This document shows positions 8,703 through 19,673 of a DNA stretch of 33,221 nucleotides, piece after piece. Position numbers and translations under genes: made by a program. The stretch is from positions 1 through 33,221 of the forward strand of contig CAMCDF010000004.1 in the NCBI GenBank assembly GCA_945873475.1, given 5' to 3'. The notes under the pieces are model-generated. The model was not told the DNA's origin and did no database searches. It was given only the letters and a program-made list of their open reading frames with translations. Each line of letters starts with the position of its first letter. The first letter of the stretch is position 1. The stretch is from Bifidobacterium breve. Lineage in GTDB: Bacteria > Actinomycetota > Thermoleophilia > Miltoncostaeales > Miltoncostaeaceae.

Positions 8703-8837
8703 CTAGGCCGAGAGCCGGGCGCGGCCCTTCGCGCGGCGACGCTTGAGGATTGCCCGCCCGGCGCGAGTGGACATGCGCTTGCGGAAACCATGGGTCTTGC
8801 TGCGCTTCCGCGTATTCGGCTGATAGGTGCGCTTCAC
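8703..8837 (-). CDS. rpmH: 50S ribosomal protein L34 (not in ORF track, 44 aa)
   Basis: Manual reverse-strand translation from [47 protein letters not shown]. Confidence 0.97.
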   Translation of the reverse strand: MKRTYQPNTRKRSKTHGFRKRMSTRAGRAILKRRRAKGRARLSA

Positions 8838-8983
8838 TCGCCTACTGCTCCTTGGGACACGGCCTCTGGATGGCACCGGTTCCCCGGCGCACGACGCGGG
8901 AACACTACCAAAAGGCGGGCGAGGGTCCCCAGGGGGCTCGGGGAGCCCCGGATAGCCCTATACGGCCCGCCGTTGAGCCGATT

Positions 8984-9119
8984 TCATCCACACATGTGGA
9001 CATTCCTGTGGATAACTCTCATTTTACCTGCTCAGGGCCGCTTGCGGTCGCACGGATTCATGTGTTGGCGCAACCCGCAACCACGTTTTTCCCGCATAGA
9101 CGGGGTGTGTTCATCCACA
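8984..9119. other. DnaA-box cluster, left part of candidate oriC
   Basis: TGTGGATAA at 9007-9015 (perfect consensus), TCATCCACA at 8984-8992 and 9111-9119, inverted repeat TCCACA-CA-TGTGGA at 8987-9000. Confidence 0.7.
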
Positions 9120-9172
9120 GGCCCGCCGCGACCGGTTTCGGGCCATTCCCCATTGGTAGCGTCCCGCGCCCG

Positions 9173-9901
9173 ATGAGCACGGACCTCCCCGACACCATCA
9201 GCGGCACGGAGCTGCACGGCAGCACCTATGTGGTGCGGGTCGCCGTGCACCGTGCCTCGCTCGAGCCCCCGGCCATCACCGAGATCCGCGACATCGCGCC
9301 GGCGCCCATCATCGAGTCGACGTTCTCCCATGTGGCGCAGATCTCGTCCGTGCCCCCGCTCGCGCTGCGCGAGATCATCGAGAACCTGGTGCACGCCGAC
9401 TTCCGTGACGCCCTGGTCACGGTGCTGGACGCCGGGCGCACCGTGCGCGTGTCCGACAGGGGCCCGGGCGTGCCGGACCCCCGCCGCGCCATGGAGCCCG
9501 GCTACACGACGGCCGACGAGAGGATCCGGCAGATCGTGCGCGGCGCGGGGTCGGGCCTGGCGCTGGCATCGGGGCTGGTGGCCGCAGAGGGTGGGTTGCT
9601 CGAGCTGGAGGACAACCTCGGTGGCGGCACGGTGGTGACCATCACGGTCGACGCACCGCCGGCCCCCGACGATGCGGGGGTGTCCGGCCAACCCAACGAT
9701 GTGCAGCGCAGCCTGCTCGCCCTGCTGCTGGAGATGGCCCCGGCTCATCCAGAGACCATGGCCCGCGAACTGGGGCTTCCCCTGGGCGTGGTGGGCCGCG
9801 AGCTCGTGTTGTTGGAGCACCGCGGCCTGGTGGCGCGCTTCGCCGATGGCGGGCGCGTGCTCACCGAGCGCGGTGCGGCGATCGTGGCGACGCTCTTCTA
9901 G
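9173..9901 (+). CDS. GHKL-type (Bergerat fold) ATP-binding protein with C-terminal winged-helix-like region, upstream of dnaA
   Basis: Within ORF 8750-9901, likely start ATG 9173. N-box-like LREIIENLVHADF, G1-like VSDRGPGVPDP, G2-like GAGSGLALASGLVAAEGG...GGGTVVTITV; C-terminus LLALLLEMAPAHPETMARELGLPLGVVGRELVLLEHRGLVARFADGGRVLTERG is wHTH-like. Confidence 0.72.
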   Translation: MSTDLPDTISGTELHGSTYVVRVAVHRASLEPPAITEIRDIAPAPIIESTFSHVAQISSVPPLALREIIENLVHADFRDALVTVLDAGRTVRVSDRGPGVPDPRRAMEPGYTTADERIRQIVRGAGSGLALASGLVAAEGGLLELEDNLGGGTVVTITVDAPPAPDDAGVSGQPNDVQRSLLALLLEMAPAHPETMARELGLPLGVVGRELVLLEHRGLVARFADGGRVLTERGAAIVATLF

Positions 9902-9904
9902 GCC

Positions 9905-11326
9905 ATGGGCGCAGGAATACCGCTCATCCAGGATCAGGATCGCCTCGAGGCCGTGTGGGCGCAGGTGCTCGAGCGCCTGCGTGGACTGCTGAACGGCGCC
10001 ACCTACAGCCTCACCTTCGAGCGTGCGCGTGCGCTGGGCTTCGACGGCGGGCGGTTCCGCATCGGGGTCGAGACCGAGTTCGCACGCGGCTGGATCGTGC
10101 AGCGCTACGACTCCCTGGTTCGCGACGCCCTGTTCGAGGTGCTCGGCCAGGACGTCGTGGTCGCTGTTGAGGTGGTCGCCCCCGCACCGGTGGAGGGCGG
10201 TACGCCGCAGTCCCGCATGGCACCCCCGGCGCCCGCGCCCGAGCCGCCGCGACCGCCTGCGCCCAACGACATCTCGGCCCGCCTGCAGGGCCGCTTCACC
10301 TTCGATGCCTACGTCATCGGTCCGAGCAACAGGTTCGCCCATGCCGCGGCACTCGCCGTGGCGGAGACGCCCGCGCGCGCCTACAACCCCCTCTTCGTCT
10401 ACGGCGAATCGGGCCTGGGCAAGACCCACCTGCTGCATGCGATCGGCCACTACACAGCCGATAACCACCCGGGGCTCTCGGTGCGCTACGTGTCGGTGGA
10501 GACCTTCACGAACGAATTCATCAACGCCCTGCGTGATGGAGGCATCAGGTCGTTCAAGGACAGGTACCGCAGCACCGACATCCTGTTGATCGACGACATC
10601 CAGATGCTGGAGGGCCGCGAGCAGACGCAGGAGGAGTTCTTCCACACCTTCAACGCGCTGCACGAGCACGGCAAGCAGATCGTGATCTCGAGCGACCGCC
10701 CGCCGAGCGCCATCAAGACGCTCGAGGACCGCCTGCGCTCGCGGTTCGAGATGGGCCTCATCACCGACGTGCAGCCGCCCGACCTGGAGCTGCGCATCGC
10801 CATCCTCCGCAAGAGGGTGATGACCGACGGCTACCAGATACGCGATCCCGAGGTTCTCTCGTTCATCGCGGCGCGGGTGTCGACGAACGTGCGCCAACTC
10901 GAGGGCGCCCTCATCCGCGTGGTCGCGCACTCGTCCATCTCCGGCCGGCCTGTGACGGTCGAACTCGCCCAGGAGGTCCTGACCGACCTCTTCCCGGGGG
11001 GAGACGGCGAGGTGCGCATGGACCTCATCCAGGAGGCCGTGGCGCGCCACTACTCGATATCGCTCGACGAGTTGGTGGGCGAGAAGCGCACCAAGCGCGT
11101 CGTCATGCCCCGGCAGGTGGCCATGTACCTGTGCCGCGAGCTCACCGACTCGTCGCTGCCGGCCATCGGCAGGGCATTTGGTGGCAGGGATCACACCACC
11201 GTCCTGTACGCCGTGCAGAAGGTGACGAAGCAGATGGCAGAGGGTGGCGACCTGTACCAGGCCGTGCAGACCCTCACCTCATCGCTGACCGGCGCGTCCT
11301 CGCCGACGGCGACCACCCGCCCCTGA
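9905..11326 (+). CDS. dnaA: Chromosomal replication initiator DnaA
   Basis: NPLFVYGESGLGKTHLLHAIGHY Walker A, ILLIDDIQMLEGREQTQEEFFHTFN Walker B, GRAFGGRDHTTVLYA DnaA signature. Confidence 0.99.
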   Translation: MGAGIPLIQDQDRLEAVWAQVLERLRGLLNGATYSLTFERARALGFDGGRFRIGVETEFARGWIVQRYDSLVRDALFEVLGQDVVVAVEVVAPAPVEGGTPQSRMAPPAPAPEPPRPPAPNDISARLQGRFTFDAYVIGPSNRFAHAAALAVAETPARAYNPLFVYGESGLGKTHLLHAIGHYTADNHPGLSVRYVSVETFTNEFINALRDGGIRSFKDRYRSTDILLIDDIQMLEGREQTQEEFFHTFNALHEHGKQIVISSDRPPSAIKTLEDRLRSRFEMGLITDVQPPDLELRIAILRKRVMTDGYQIRDPEVLSFIAARVSTNVRQLEGALIRVVAHSSISGRPVTVELAQEVLTDLFPGGDGEVRMDLIQEAVARHYSISLDELVGEKRTKRVVMPRQVAMYLCRELTDSSLPAIGRAFGGRDHTTVLYAVQKVTKQMAEGGDLYQAVQTLTSSLTGASSPTATTRP

Positions 11327-11347
11327 CAGCGGTGTCATAGGGGGTAC

Positions 11348-11368
11348 CCCGCTCAGAGCGGGTTTTTT
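11348..11368 (+). terminator. Rho-independent terminator downstream of dnaA
   Basis: CCCGCT-CAG-AGCGGG stem-loop followed by TTTTTT. Confidence 0.8.
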
Positions 11369-11404
11369 CCGTGCCCCCGCACTGTGGGCACACGAAGCCT
11401 TTTC

Positions 11405-11602
11405 TGTGGAAATCCTGTGGATAAACCACTGGACTCTGGACCACCCCTCAACAGGTGTCCCAAGGCCAGCCCCCAAGCCGTTTTCACCCTGTGGACGGCT
11501 GTGGGTGGATCGGCGTTTTCGCACACTCCGCCCACAGGTCATCCACAGAGTTGAAAACTATCCATGAGCAGGGCCAACCCCTGTGTTTCAACCGATTCCA
11601 CA
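11405..11602. other. DnaA-box cluster in dnaA-dnaN intergenic region, right part of candidate oriC
   Basis: TGTGGATAA at 11416-11424 (perfect), TCATCCACA at 11539-11547, degenerate boxes at 11405-11413, 11490-11498, 11500-11508, 11594-11602; followed by a locally AT-richer stretch about 11605-11665. Confidence 0.8.
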
Positions 11603-11712
11603 GGACCTATGGTTACTACGACCCTCTCTCAATTCATTTCTTCACCATCACCACCGACATGTTCTGTCGTGGGACGGGGCGGGGCCATCCGGACACGGGG
11701 TACGCTGCCGCC

Positions 11713-12816
11713 GTGCGACTGACCTGCCCCCGCGACGAACTGGCGAGCCGACTGGCGCTGGCATCCCGGGCAGCCTCGAGCAAGGGCACCATCCCGGTGC
11801 TGGCCAACGTGTTGCTGAAGGCCGAGGAAGGCCTGGTGGAGTTGGCGTCCACCGACATGGAGGTGTCGCTGAGGGTTCCCCTCGACGATGCCGGCGTCGA
11901 GGAGCACGGCGCCGTGGTGCTGCCCCGCCTCGCAGCCGACCTGGTGCGCAGCATGGCCCCCGGCCCGGTGACCCTGGTGCACAACCAGAACGAGGGGCAG
12001 GTGCAGATATCGGGCGGCGGATCATCGTTCAGCCTGAACTGCCACCAGGCGGGCGAGTACCCCGAGCTGCCGGGTGACACCGGAACGGGAATCCAGATTC
12101 CCTCCGCGGCCTTCGTGGAGTGCGCCGAGCGCGTGGTTCGTGCCGCATCGCGGGACGAGACACGGCCGGTTCTCACCGGCGTTCTCGTGCGCATCGGCCC
12201 CGACGGCCTGACCATGGCCGCCACCGACAGCTACCGCCTCGCCGTGAGGACGGTGCCGCTGAACGACGCACCCGCAGAGACCCGCGAGGCGATCCTGCCG
12301 GCGCGCGCCGTGGCCGAGGCCACGCGCCTGGCCGGGCAGGCAGGCGACTCCGACGTGGAGGTCGTGCTGGGTGAGTCGCAGGCCACCATCCGGTGCGGCG
12401 GAATCCGCCTCACCACGCGCCTGATCGACGGTCAGTTCCCCGACTACCGCCAGCTCATCCCCGCCGAGTTCGAGCATGACGTGCGGCTCGACCGTGCGGA
12501 GTTCCTGGGCGTGCTCACCCGTATCGGCGTGCTGGCGCAGCGCACGGCGCCACTGCGGCTGTCATTCGAGCAGGGTCAGCTCACCGTGGCGACGGCGAGC
12601 GAGCAGGTGGGCGAGGGCCGTGAGTCGATGCCGGCCCCCTACACCGGTGAGCCGCTCGAGATCGGCTTCAACGCCGACTTCCTGCGGGAGGGCGTTGACG
12701 GCATCGACGGCGACGAGGTGCGACTGGGGCTCATCAGCCCCCTGCGCCCCGGACTCCTGAGGGGGGCGGAAGATGAGCACCGCTACCTCCTCATGCCCAT
12801 CCGCCTCCCGGGATAG
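11713..12816 (+). CDS. dnaN: DNA polymerase III subunit beta (sliding clamp)
   Basis: GTG start at 11713 inside ORF 11455-12816: MRLTCPRDELASRLALASRAASSKGTIPVLANVLLKAEEG...YLLMPIRL. Confidence 0.96.
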   Translation: MRLTCPRDELASRLALASRAASSKGTIPVLANVLLKAEEGLVELASTDMEVSLRVPLDDAGVEEHGAVVLPRLAADLVRSMAPGPVTLVHNQNEGQVQISGGGSSFSLNCHQAGEYPELPGDTGTGIQIPSAAFVECAERVVRAASRDETRPVLTGVLVRIGPDGLTMAATDSYRLAVRTVPLNDAPAETREAILPARAVAEATRLAGQAGDSDVEVVLGESQATIRCGGIRLTTRLIDGQFPDYRQLIPAEFEHDVRLDRAEFLGVLTRIGVLAQRTAPLRLSFEQGQLTVATASEQVGEGRESMPAPYTGEPLEIGFNADFLREGVDGIDGDEVRLGLISPLRPGLLRGAEDEHRYLLMPIRLPG

Positions 12817-12823
12817 CGCGCAG

Positions 12824-13954
12824 ATGGCCGGCGACTGGACGGCCACCCACCTGGACGTATCAGACGTCCGGTCGTGGACCCGCGTGTCGGTAGACCTCCC
12901 GCCGGGCGGCATCGTGCTGTCCGGGCCCAACGGAGCCGGCAAGACATCGCTGGTGGAGGCTCTGGTCATGGCCTGCCTCGGCGTGTCGTGCCGCACCACC
13001 AGGGACGCCGAGGTGGTGCGTACCGGGGCACCCGCCCTGCATGTGGGCCTCGACCTGTGCGGGCCGGACGGCCGGCACCATCGCGAGGTCGGGTATGCCC
13101 AGCGGCAGGGGCGCAGGCTGTCCCTCGACGGTGAGAACGTGCGCAGCCTCTCGCAGTGGCGGGCCGACGGCAGCGTGCTGGTGTTCCTCCCCGAGGAACT
13201 GCGCGCGGTGAAGGGTCCACCGGCAGCGCGCCGCAGGCATCTCGATCGCCTGCTCGAGGCATCCGAGCCGGGATACGCGGACGACCTCACCGCCTACGCC
13301 GCGGCGCTGTCGCAGCGCAACGCCGCGCTTCGCCACGTGCGCGCCGGGCGCACCGCGATGGACGCCGTGCTGCCCTGGGAAGAGCCCCTCGCCACCCACG
13401 GCGCGCGCATCGTGGTTGCCCGCCGCGCCGCGATGCGCGACCTGCAGGAGCCCTTCGCCCGGTGGATGCGCGACCTCGGGGGCGGCGAGGGCGGCGAACT
13501 GGCGCTCGAGCCCTCACCCGCCGGTCTGGCGGAGGTCGCAGACCCGGAGGTGGAGCACGCCCTCCGCGCCCGCATGGAAGACGCCCGCCCGCGCGAGGTC
13601 GCCGCCGCCATGACGCTGGCGGGGCCGCACCGCGACGATGTGCTGGTGGCGCAGCGCCGGGGAGACGACCTGGTCGACCTGCGGCGCATGGGCAGCCAGG
13701 GCGAGCAGCGCACGGCCGTGCTCGCACTGCTGATGTCGCACCGCCAGCACCTGGGCGCGAGGTCGGGGCTGCCCATCCTGGTGCTCGACGACGTGCTGTC
13801 CGAGCTCGATCCATCGCGCCGCGCCCTGTTGCTGGACGCCGCCGTGGGGCACGGCCAGTGCATCCTCACCACGGCCGACCCGGTGGCCGCGCAGGCCGCA
13901 GCCGAGCGCGGTGCGCGGGTGATGGCCGTGAGGGAGGGACTCCTTGCGGCGTAG
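12824..13954 (+). CDS. recF: DNA replication and repair protein RecF
   Basis: IVLSGPNGAGKTSLVEAL Walker A, SQGEQRTAVLALLMSH, PILVLDDVLSELDPSRR; alternative start 12773 overlapping dnaN. Confidence 0.95.
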   Translation: MAGDWTATHLDVSDVRSWTRVSVDLPPGGIVLSGPNGAGKTSLVEALVMACLGVSCRTTRDAEVVRTGAPALHVGLDLCGPDGRHHREVGYAQRQGRRLSLDGENVRSLSQWRADGSVLVFLPEELRAVKGPPAARRRHLDRLLEASEPGYADDLTAYAAALSQRNAALRHVRAGRTAMDAVLPWEEPLATHGARIVVARRAAMRDLQEPFARWMRDLGGGEGGELALEPSPAGLAEVADPEVEHALRARMEDARPREVAAAMTLAGPHRDDVLVAQRRGDDLVDLRRMGSQGEQRTAVLALLMSHRQHLGARSGLPILVLDDVLSELDPSRRALLLDAAVGHGQCILTTADPVAAQAAAERGARVMAVREGLLAA

Positions 13955-14429
13955 GCGCAGGCGCGATCCGGTGGGCGTGGGCGACCTGCTGGGCAGGGCC
14001 ACCAAGGCGTTCACGAGGGCGGGCGACTCCGTGCTCACGTCCGTGCGCGCCGCCTGGCCCGAGGCAACCGGACCCGGCACCGTGAACCATGCGTATCCCA
14101 TCCGCCGCAGCCGCGCGGGTGTGGTGACGGTGGCCTGCTCCGATGCCGTGTGGGCACAGGAGATGGACATGCGGCGCGACGAGATCGCCGACCGTCTGGC
14201 GGCGCTGCTGGACGACCCCGATGCGGTGGCGGGCCTCAGGTTCGTGGTGGCCGACCACGCAATTCCCGGCCCCGACCCGGGCCCCCGGCCCCGCGTGGTG
14301 CCGCCCCCACCGGACCCCGACGCCGTCGCGCGCGCCGAGCAGGCGACCAGTGCCATCGACGACCCCGACCTGCGCGCGCTGGTGACACGTGCCGCAGCGC
14401 GGTCAATGGAGCGTGACAAGAGGTCCTGA
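13944..14429 (+). CDS. DciA/DUF721 family protein
   Basis: 161 aa between recF and gyrB; RAAWPEATGPGTVNHAYPIRRSRAGVVTVACSDAVWAQEMDMRRDEIADRL is DUF721-like; TTG start overlapping the end of recF. Confidence 0.82.
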   Translation: MRRRRRRDPVGVGDLLGRATKAFTRAGDSVLTSVRAAWPEATGPGTVNHAYPIRRSRAGVVTVACSDAVWAQEMDMRRDEIADRLAALLDDPDAVAGLRFVVADHAIPGPDPGPRPRVVPPPPDPDAVARAEQATSAIDDPDLRALVTRAAARSMERDKRS

Positions 14430-14547
14430 CGGGCCCCGGCGCGCCGGTTTCCGTGGGACCCACTGGTAGGTTTTGCCTGCAGGAACGAGGTGTCCACGCC
14501 TACCCGGAACAACCCCTGAGGAGGGGCGTCATGGGGGGCTGAGATAG

Positions 14548-16977
<2,430 letters not shown>

Positions 16978-16978
16978 G

Positions 16979-19534
16979 ATGGCCATCGACCGACACGGGA
17001 GAATCGAGCCCCGCGAGCTGGCCGAGGAGATGCGCTCGTCGTATCTCGACTACGCCATGAGCGTCATCGTGGGTCGCGCGCTGCCGGACGTGCGCGACGG
17101 CCTGAAGCCGGTGCACCGCCGCGTGCTGTTCGCCATGCACGACCGCGGCCTGCAGCCCGACCGCGGCTACGTGAAGAGCGCCAACATCGTGGGAACGGTG
17201 ATGGGTGAGTACCACCCGCACGGCGACTCGGCCATCTACGACGCCCTGGTCCGACTGGCCCAGGACTTCAACAGCCGGTACCCCACCGTCGACGGCCAGG
17301 GCAACTTCGGCTCGCAGGAGTTCGCGGCCGCAGCCATGCGGTACACCGAGGCGCGCCTGTCGCGGTACGCCACGGAGATGCTGAGGGACATCGACGAGGA
17401 CACCGTCGACACCATCGCCACCTACGACGACCGCCGGCGCGAGCCCACGGTGCTGCCGTCACGCGTGCCGAACCTGCTGGTCAACGGCTCCGCCGGCATC
17501 GCGGTGGGAATGGCCACCAACATCCCGCCGCACAACCTGGGCGAGGTGGTGGACGCCTGCATCGCGATGATCGACGACCCGCTCATCGACTCCGATGGGC
17601 TCATGCAGTACGTGAAGGCGCCCGACTTCCCCACGGCCGGCCAGATCGTGGGCCTGTCGGGGGTGCGCGACGCCTACCGCACCGGCCGTGGCCGGGTGGT
17701 GGTGCGCGGTCTGGCGCACAACGAGCCGCTCAAGCACGGCCGTAACGCCATCGTGTTCACCGAGCTGCCGTACCAGGTGAACAAGTCCGAGATGCTGCGC
17801 AAGATGGCCGAGCTGGCCAACGACGGCGTGCTCAAGGAGATCGCCGACCTGCGCGACGAGAGCGGCCGCGACGGAATCCGCGTGGTGGTCGAGCTGCGAC
17901 GCGACGCCGTGCCCAAGGTGGTGCTGAACAAGCTCTACAAGCACACCCAGGCGCAGACGACCTTCGGCGTCAACGCCATCGCGCTGGTCGACGGCGTGCC
18001 GCGCACGCTCTCGCTGCGCGACATGATCCGCTTCTACCTCGACCACCAGCGCGACGTCATCCGAAGGCGCTCGAGGTTCCGCCTCGACCGTGCCGAGACC
18101 CGCGCGCACGTGCTCGAGGGCCTGCTCATCGCGCTGAAGGACATCGACGCGGTCATCGCGCTCATCCGTGCCGCGGCCGACCCCGAGGAGGCCCGCACGG
18201 GCCTGATGACCACCTTCGACCTCAGCGAGCTCCAGGCCCGGGCCATCCTCGACCTGCGCCTGCAGCGCCTCACCCAGCTGGAGGCCGGGAAGATCGAGGC
18301 CGAGTACGCCGAGCTGCAGGCCGAGATCGCCGAGCTGCGGGCGATCCTCGGCGACGAGTCACGGGTGTACCAGGTGATCCGCGACGAGCTGATGGAGGTT
18401 CGCGGGAAGTACGCCGACGAGCGCCGCACCGAGGTCATCCCGGCCGAGGGCGAGATCGACCTGGAAGACCTCATCGCCGAGGAGGAGATGGTCATCTCCA
18501 TCACGGCGGGTGGCTACATCAAGAGGCTGCCGGTCACCACGTACCGGGCCCAGCGGCGCGGGGGCAAGGGCCTGCGCGGCGCCAGGCTCAAGGACGAGGA
18601 CCGCGTGGACCACCTGTTCATCGCGTCCACGCACGACTTCCTGCTGTTCTTCACCAACCAGGGCCGTGTCTACCGCCAGAAGGTGCACGAGATCCCGCAG
18701 GCCGCACGCGACGCCCGCGGCCGGCACATCGCGAACGTGCTGGCGCTGCTGCCCGACGAGGAGATCCGCCAGGTCTTCAACACACGCGACTACGCCGAGG
18801 GCAAGTACCTGGTGCTGGCCACCCGCGACGGCATGGTGAAGAAGACCGAGTTCGGCGCCTACAACACGGTGCTGAAGGAGGCCGGCATCATCGCGATCCG
18901 GCTGGCGGACGACGACGAACTGGTGGGCGTGCAGCTCACCGACGGCGACTCCGACCTGCTCATCGTGTCGGCGCGCGGGCAGGCCGCCCGCTTCGCCGAG
19001 GAGAAGGTGCGCGCCACCGGCCGTGGCACGCAGGGCGTGCGCGCCATGAACCTCGACGATGGCGACCGCGTGCTGGCCATCGGCGTTGCCGACGACGAGC
19101 ACGACCTGCTGGTGGTCACCGGCAACGGCTACGGCAAGCGCACGGCGCTCACCGAGTACCCCAGCAAGGGCAGGCCCACCAAGGGCGTTCGCACCATCAA
19201 GGTCAGCGACAGGAAGGGCGAGCTCATCACCGCCCGGATCGTGCGCGCGGGCCAGCAGCTGCTGCTGGTGTCGAAGAACGGCCAGGTCATCCGCATCGAG
19301 GTCGATGCCGTCAAGCGCATGGGCCGCAGCACCGAGGGCGTGCGCCTGATGGACGTGGGCGACGAGGACCAGGTGGTCACCTGCGCACCGGTCGACGAGC
19401 AGGACGACGCCGAGGTCGAGGAGGACGCCACCACGGATGCCGGGGCAGGCGCCCCGGAGGCTGACGCCGCAGAAGCGGATGCCCCGGAGGCAGAGTCCCC
19501 GGAGGCTGACGCCGCGGAGCCGGACGCGCAGTAA
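16979..19534 (+). CDS. gyrA: DNA gyrase subunit A with acidic low-complexity C-terminal tail
   Basis: [51 protein letters not shown]; GyrA box-like [11 protein letters not shown]. Confidence 0.99.
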   Translation: MAIDRHGRIEPRELAEEMRSSYLDYAMSVIVGRALPDVRDGLKPVHRRVLFAMHDRGLQPDRGYVKSANIVGTVMGEYHPHGDSAIYDALVRLAQDFNSRYPTVDGQGNFGSQEFAAAAMRYTEARLSRYATEMLRDIDEDTVDTIATYDDRRREPTVLPSRVPNLLVNGSAGIAVGMATNIPPHNLGEVVDACIAMIDDPLIDSDGLMQYVKAPDFPTAGQIVGLSGVRDAYRTGRGRVVVRGLAHNEPLKHGRNAIVFTELPYQVNKSEMLRKMAELANDGVLKEIADLRDESGRDGIRVVVELRRDAVPKVVLNKLYKHTQAQTTFGVNAIALVDGVPRTLSLRDMIRFYLDHQRDVIRRRSRFRLDRAETRAHVLEGLLIALKDIDAVIALIRAAADPEEARTGLMTTFDLSELQARAILDLRLQRLTQLEAGKIEAEYAELQAEIAELRAILGDESRVYQVIRDELMEVRGKYADERRTEVIPAEGEIDLEDLIAEEEMVISITAGGYIKRLPVTTYRAQRRGGKGLRGARLKDEDRVDHLFIASTHDFLLFFTNQGRVYRQKVHEIPQAARDARGRHIANVLALLPDEEIRQVFNTRDYAEGKYLVLATRDGMVKKTEFGAYNTVLKEAGIIAIRLADDDELVGVQLTDGDSDLLIVSARGQAARFAEEKVRATGRGTQGVRAMNLDDGDRVLAIGVADDEHDLLVVTGNGYGKRTALTEYPSKGRPTKGVRTIKVSDRKGELITARIVRAGQQLLLVSKNGQVIRIEVDAVKRMGRSTEGVRLMDVGDEDQVVTCAPVDEQDDAEVEEDATTDAGAGAPEADAAEADAPEAESPEADAAEPDAQ

Positions 19535-19551
19535 CCCCGAACCACAGAGAG

Positions 19552-19663
19552 GGTGACTGGCACCGGAAGGTGCCTGTCACCGGGGTTCACCGGGGTAACG
19601 CCATCCCAGCTGCACAGCGTTACCCCGGTGACAGGCACCTCAGGGGGACAGCCACCGTCCCTG
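19552..19663. repeat. REP-like palindromic cluster between convergent gyrA and methyltransferase genes
   Basis: GGTGACtGGCACC (19552-19564)-GGAA-GGTGCCTGTCACC (19569-19581); 19568-19600 pairs with 19618-19640 around a 17-nt loop; GGTGACAGGCACC (19627-19639); degenerate GGGGACAGCCACC (19644-19656). Confidence 0.8.
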
Positions 19664-19673
19664 TGAGCCGGCT

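Noticed and set aside
8750-9172. N-terminal extension of the GHKL ORF upstream of ATG 9173
   Set aside because: Overlaps rpmH antisense and the DnaA-box cluster; homology-like motifs begin only after 9173.
9032-11194. 720-aa antisense ORF opposite the GHKL gene and dnaA
   Set aside because: Shadow ORF antisense to dnaA; no recognisable motifs.
11455-11712. N-terminal extension of the dnaN ORF
   Set aside because: Covers DnaA boxes; recognisable DnaN sequence begins at GTG 11713.
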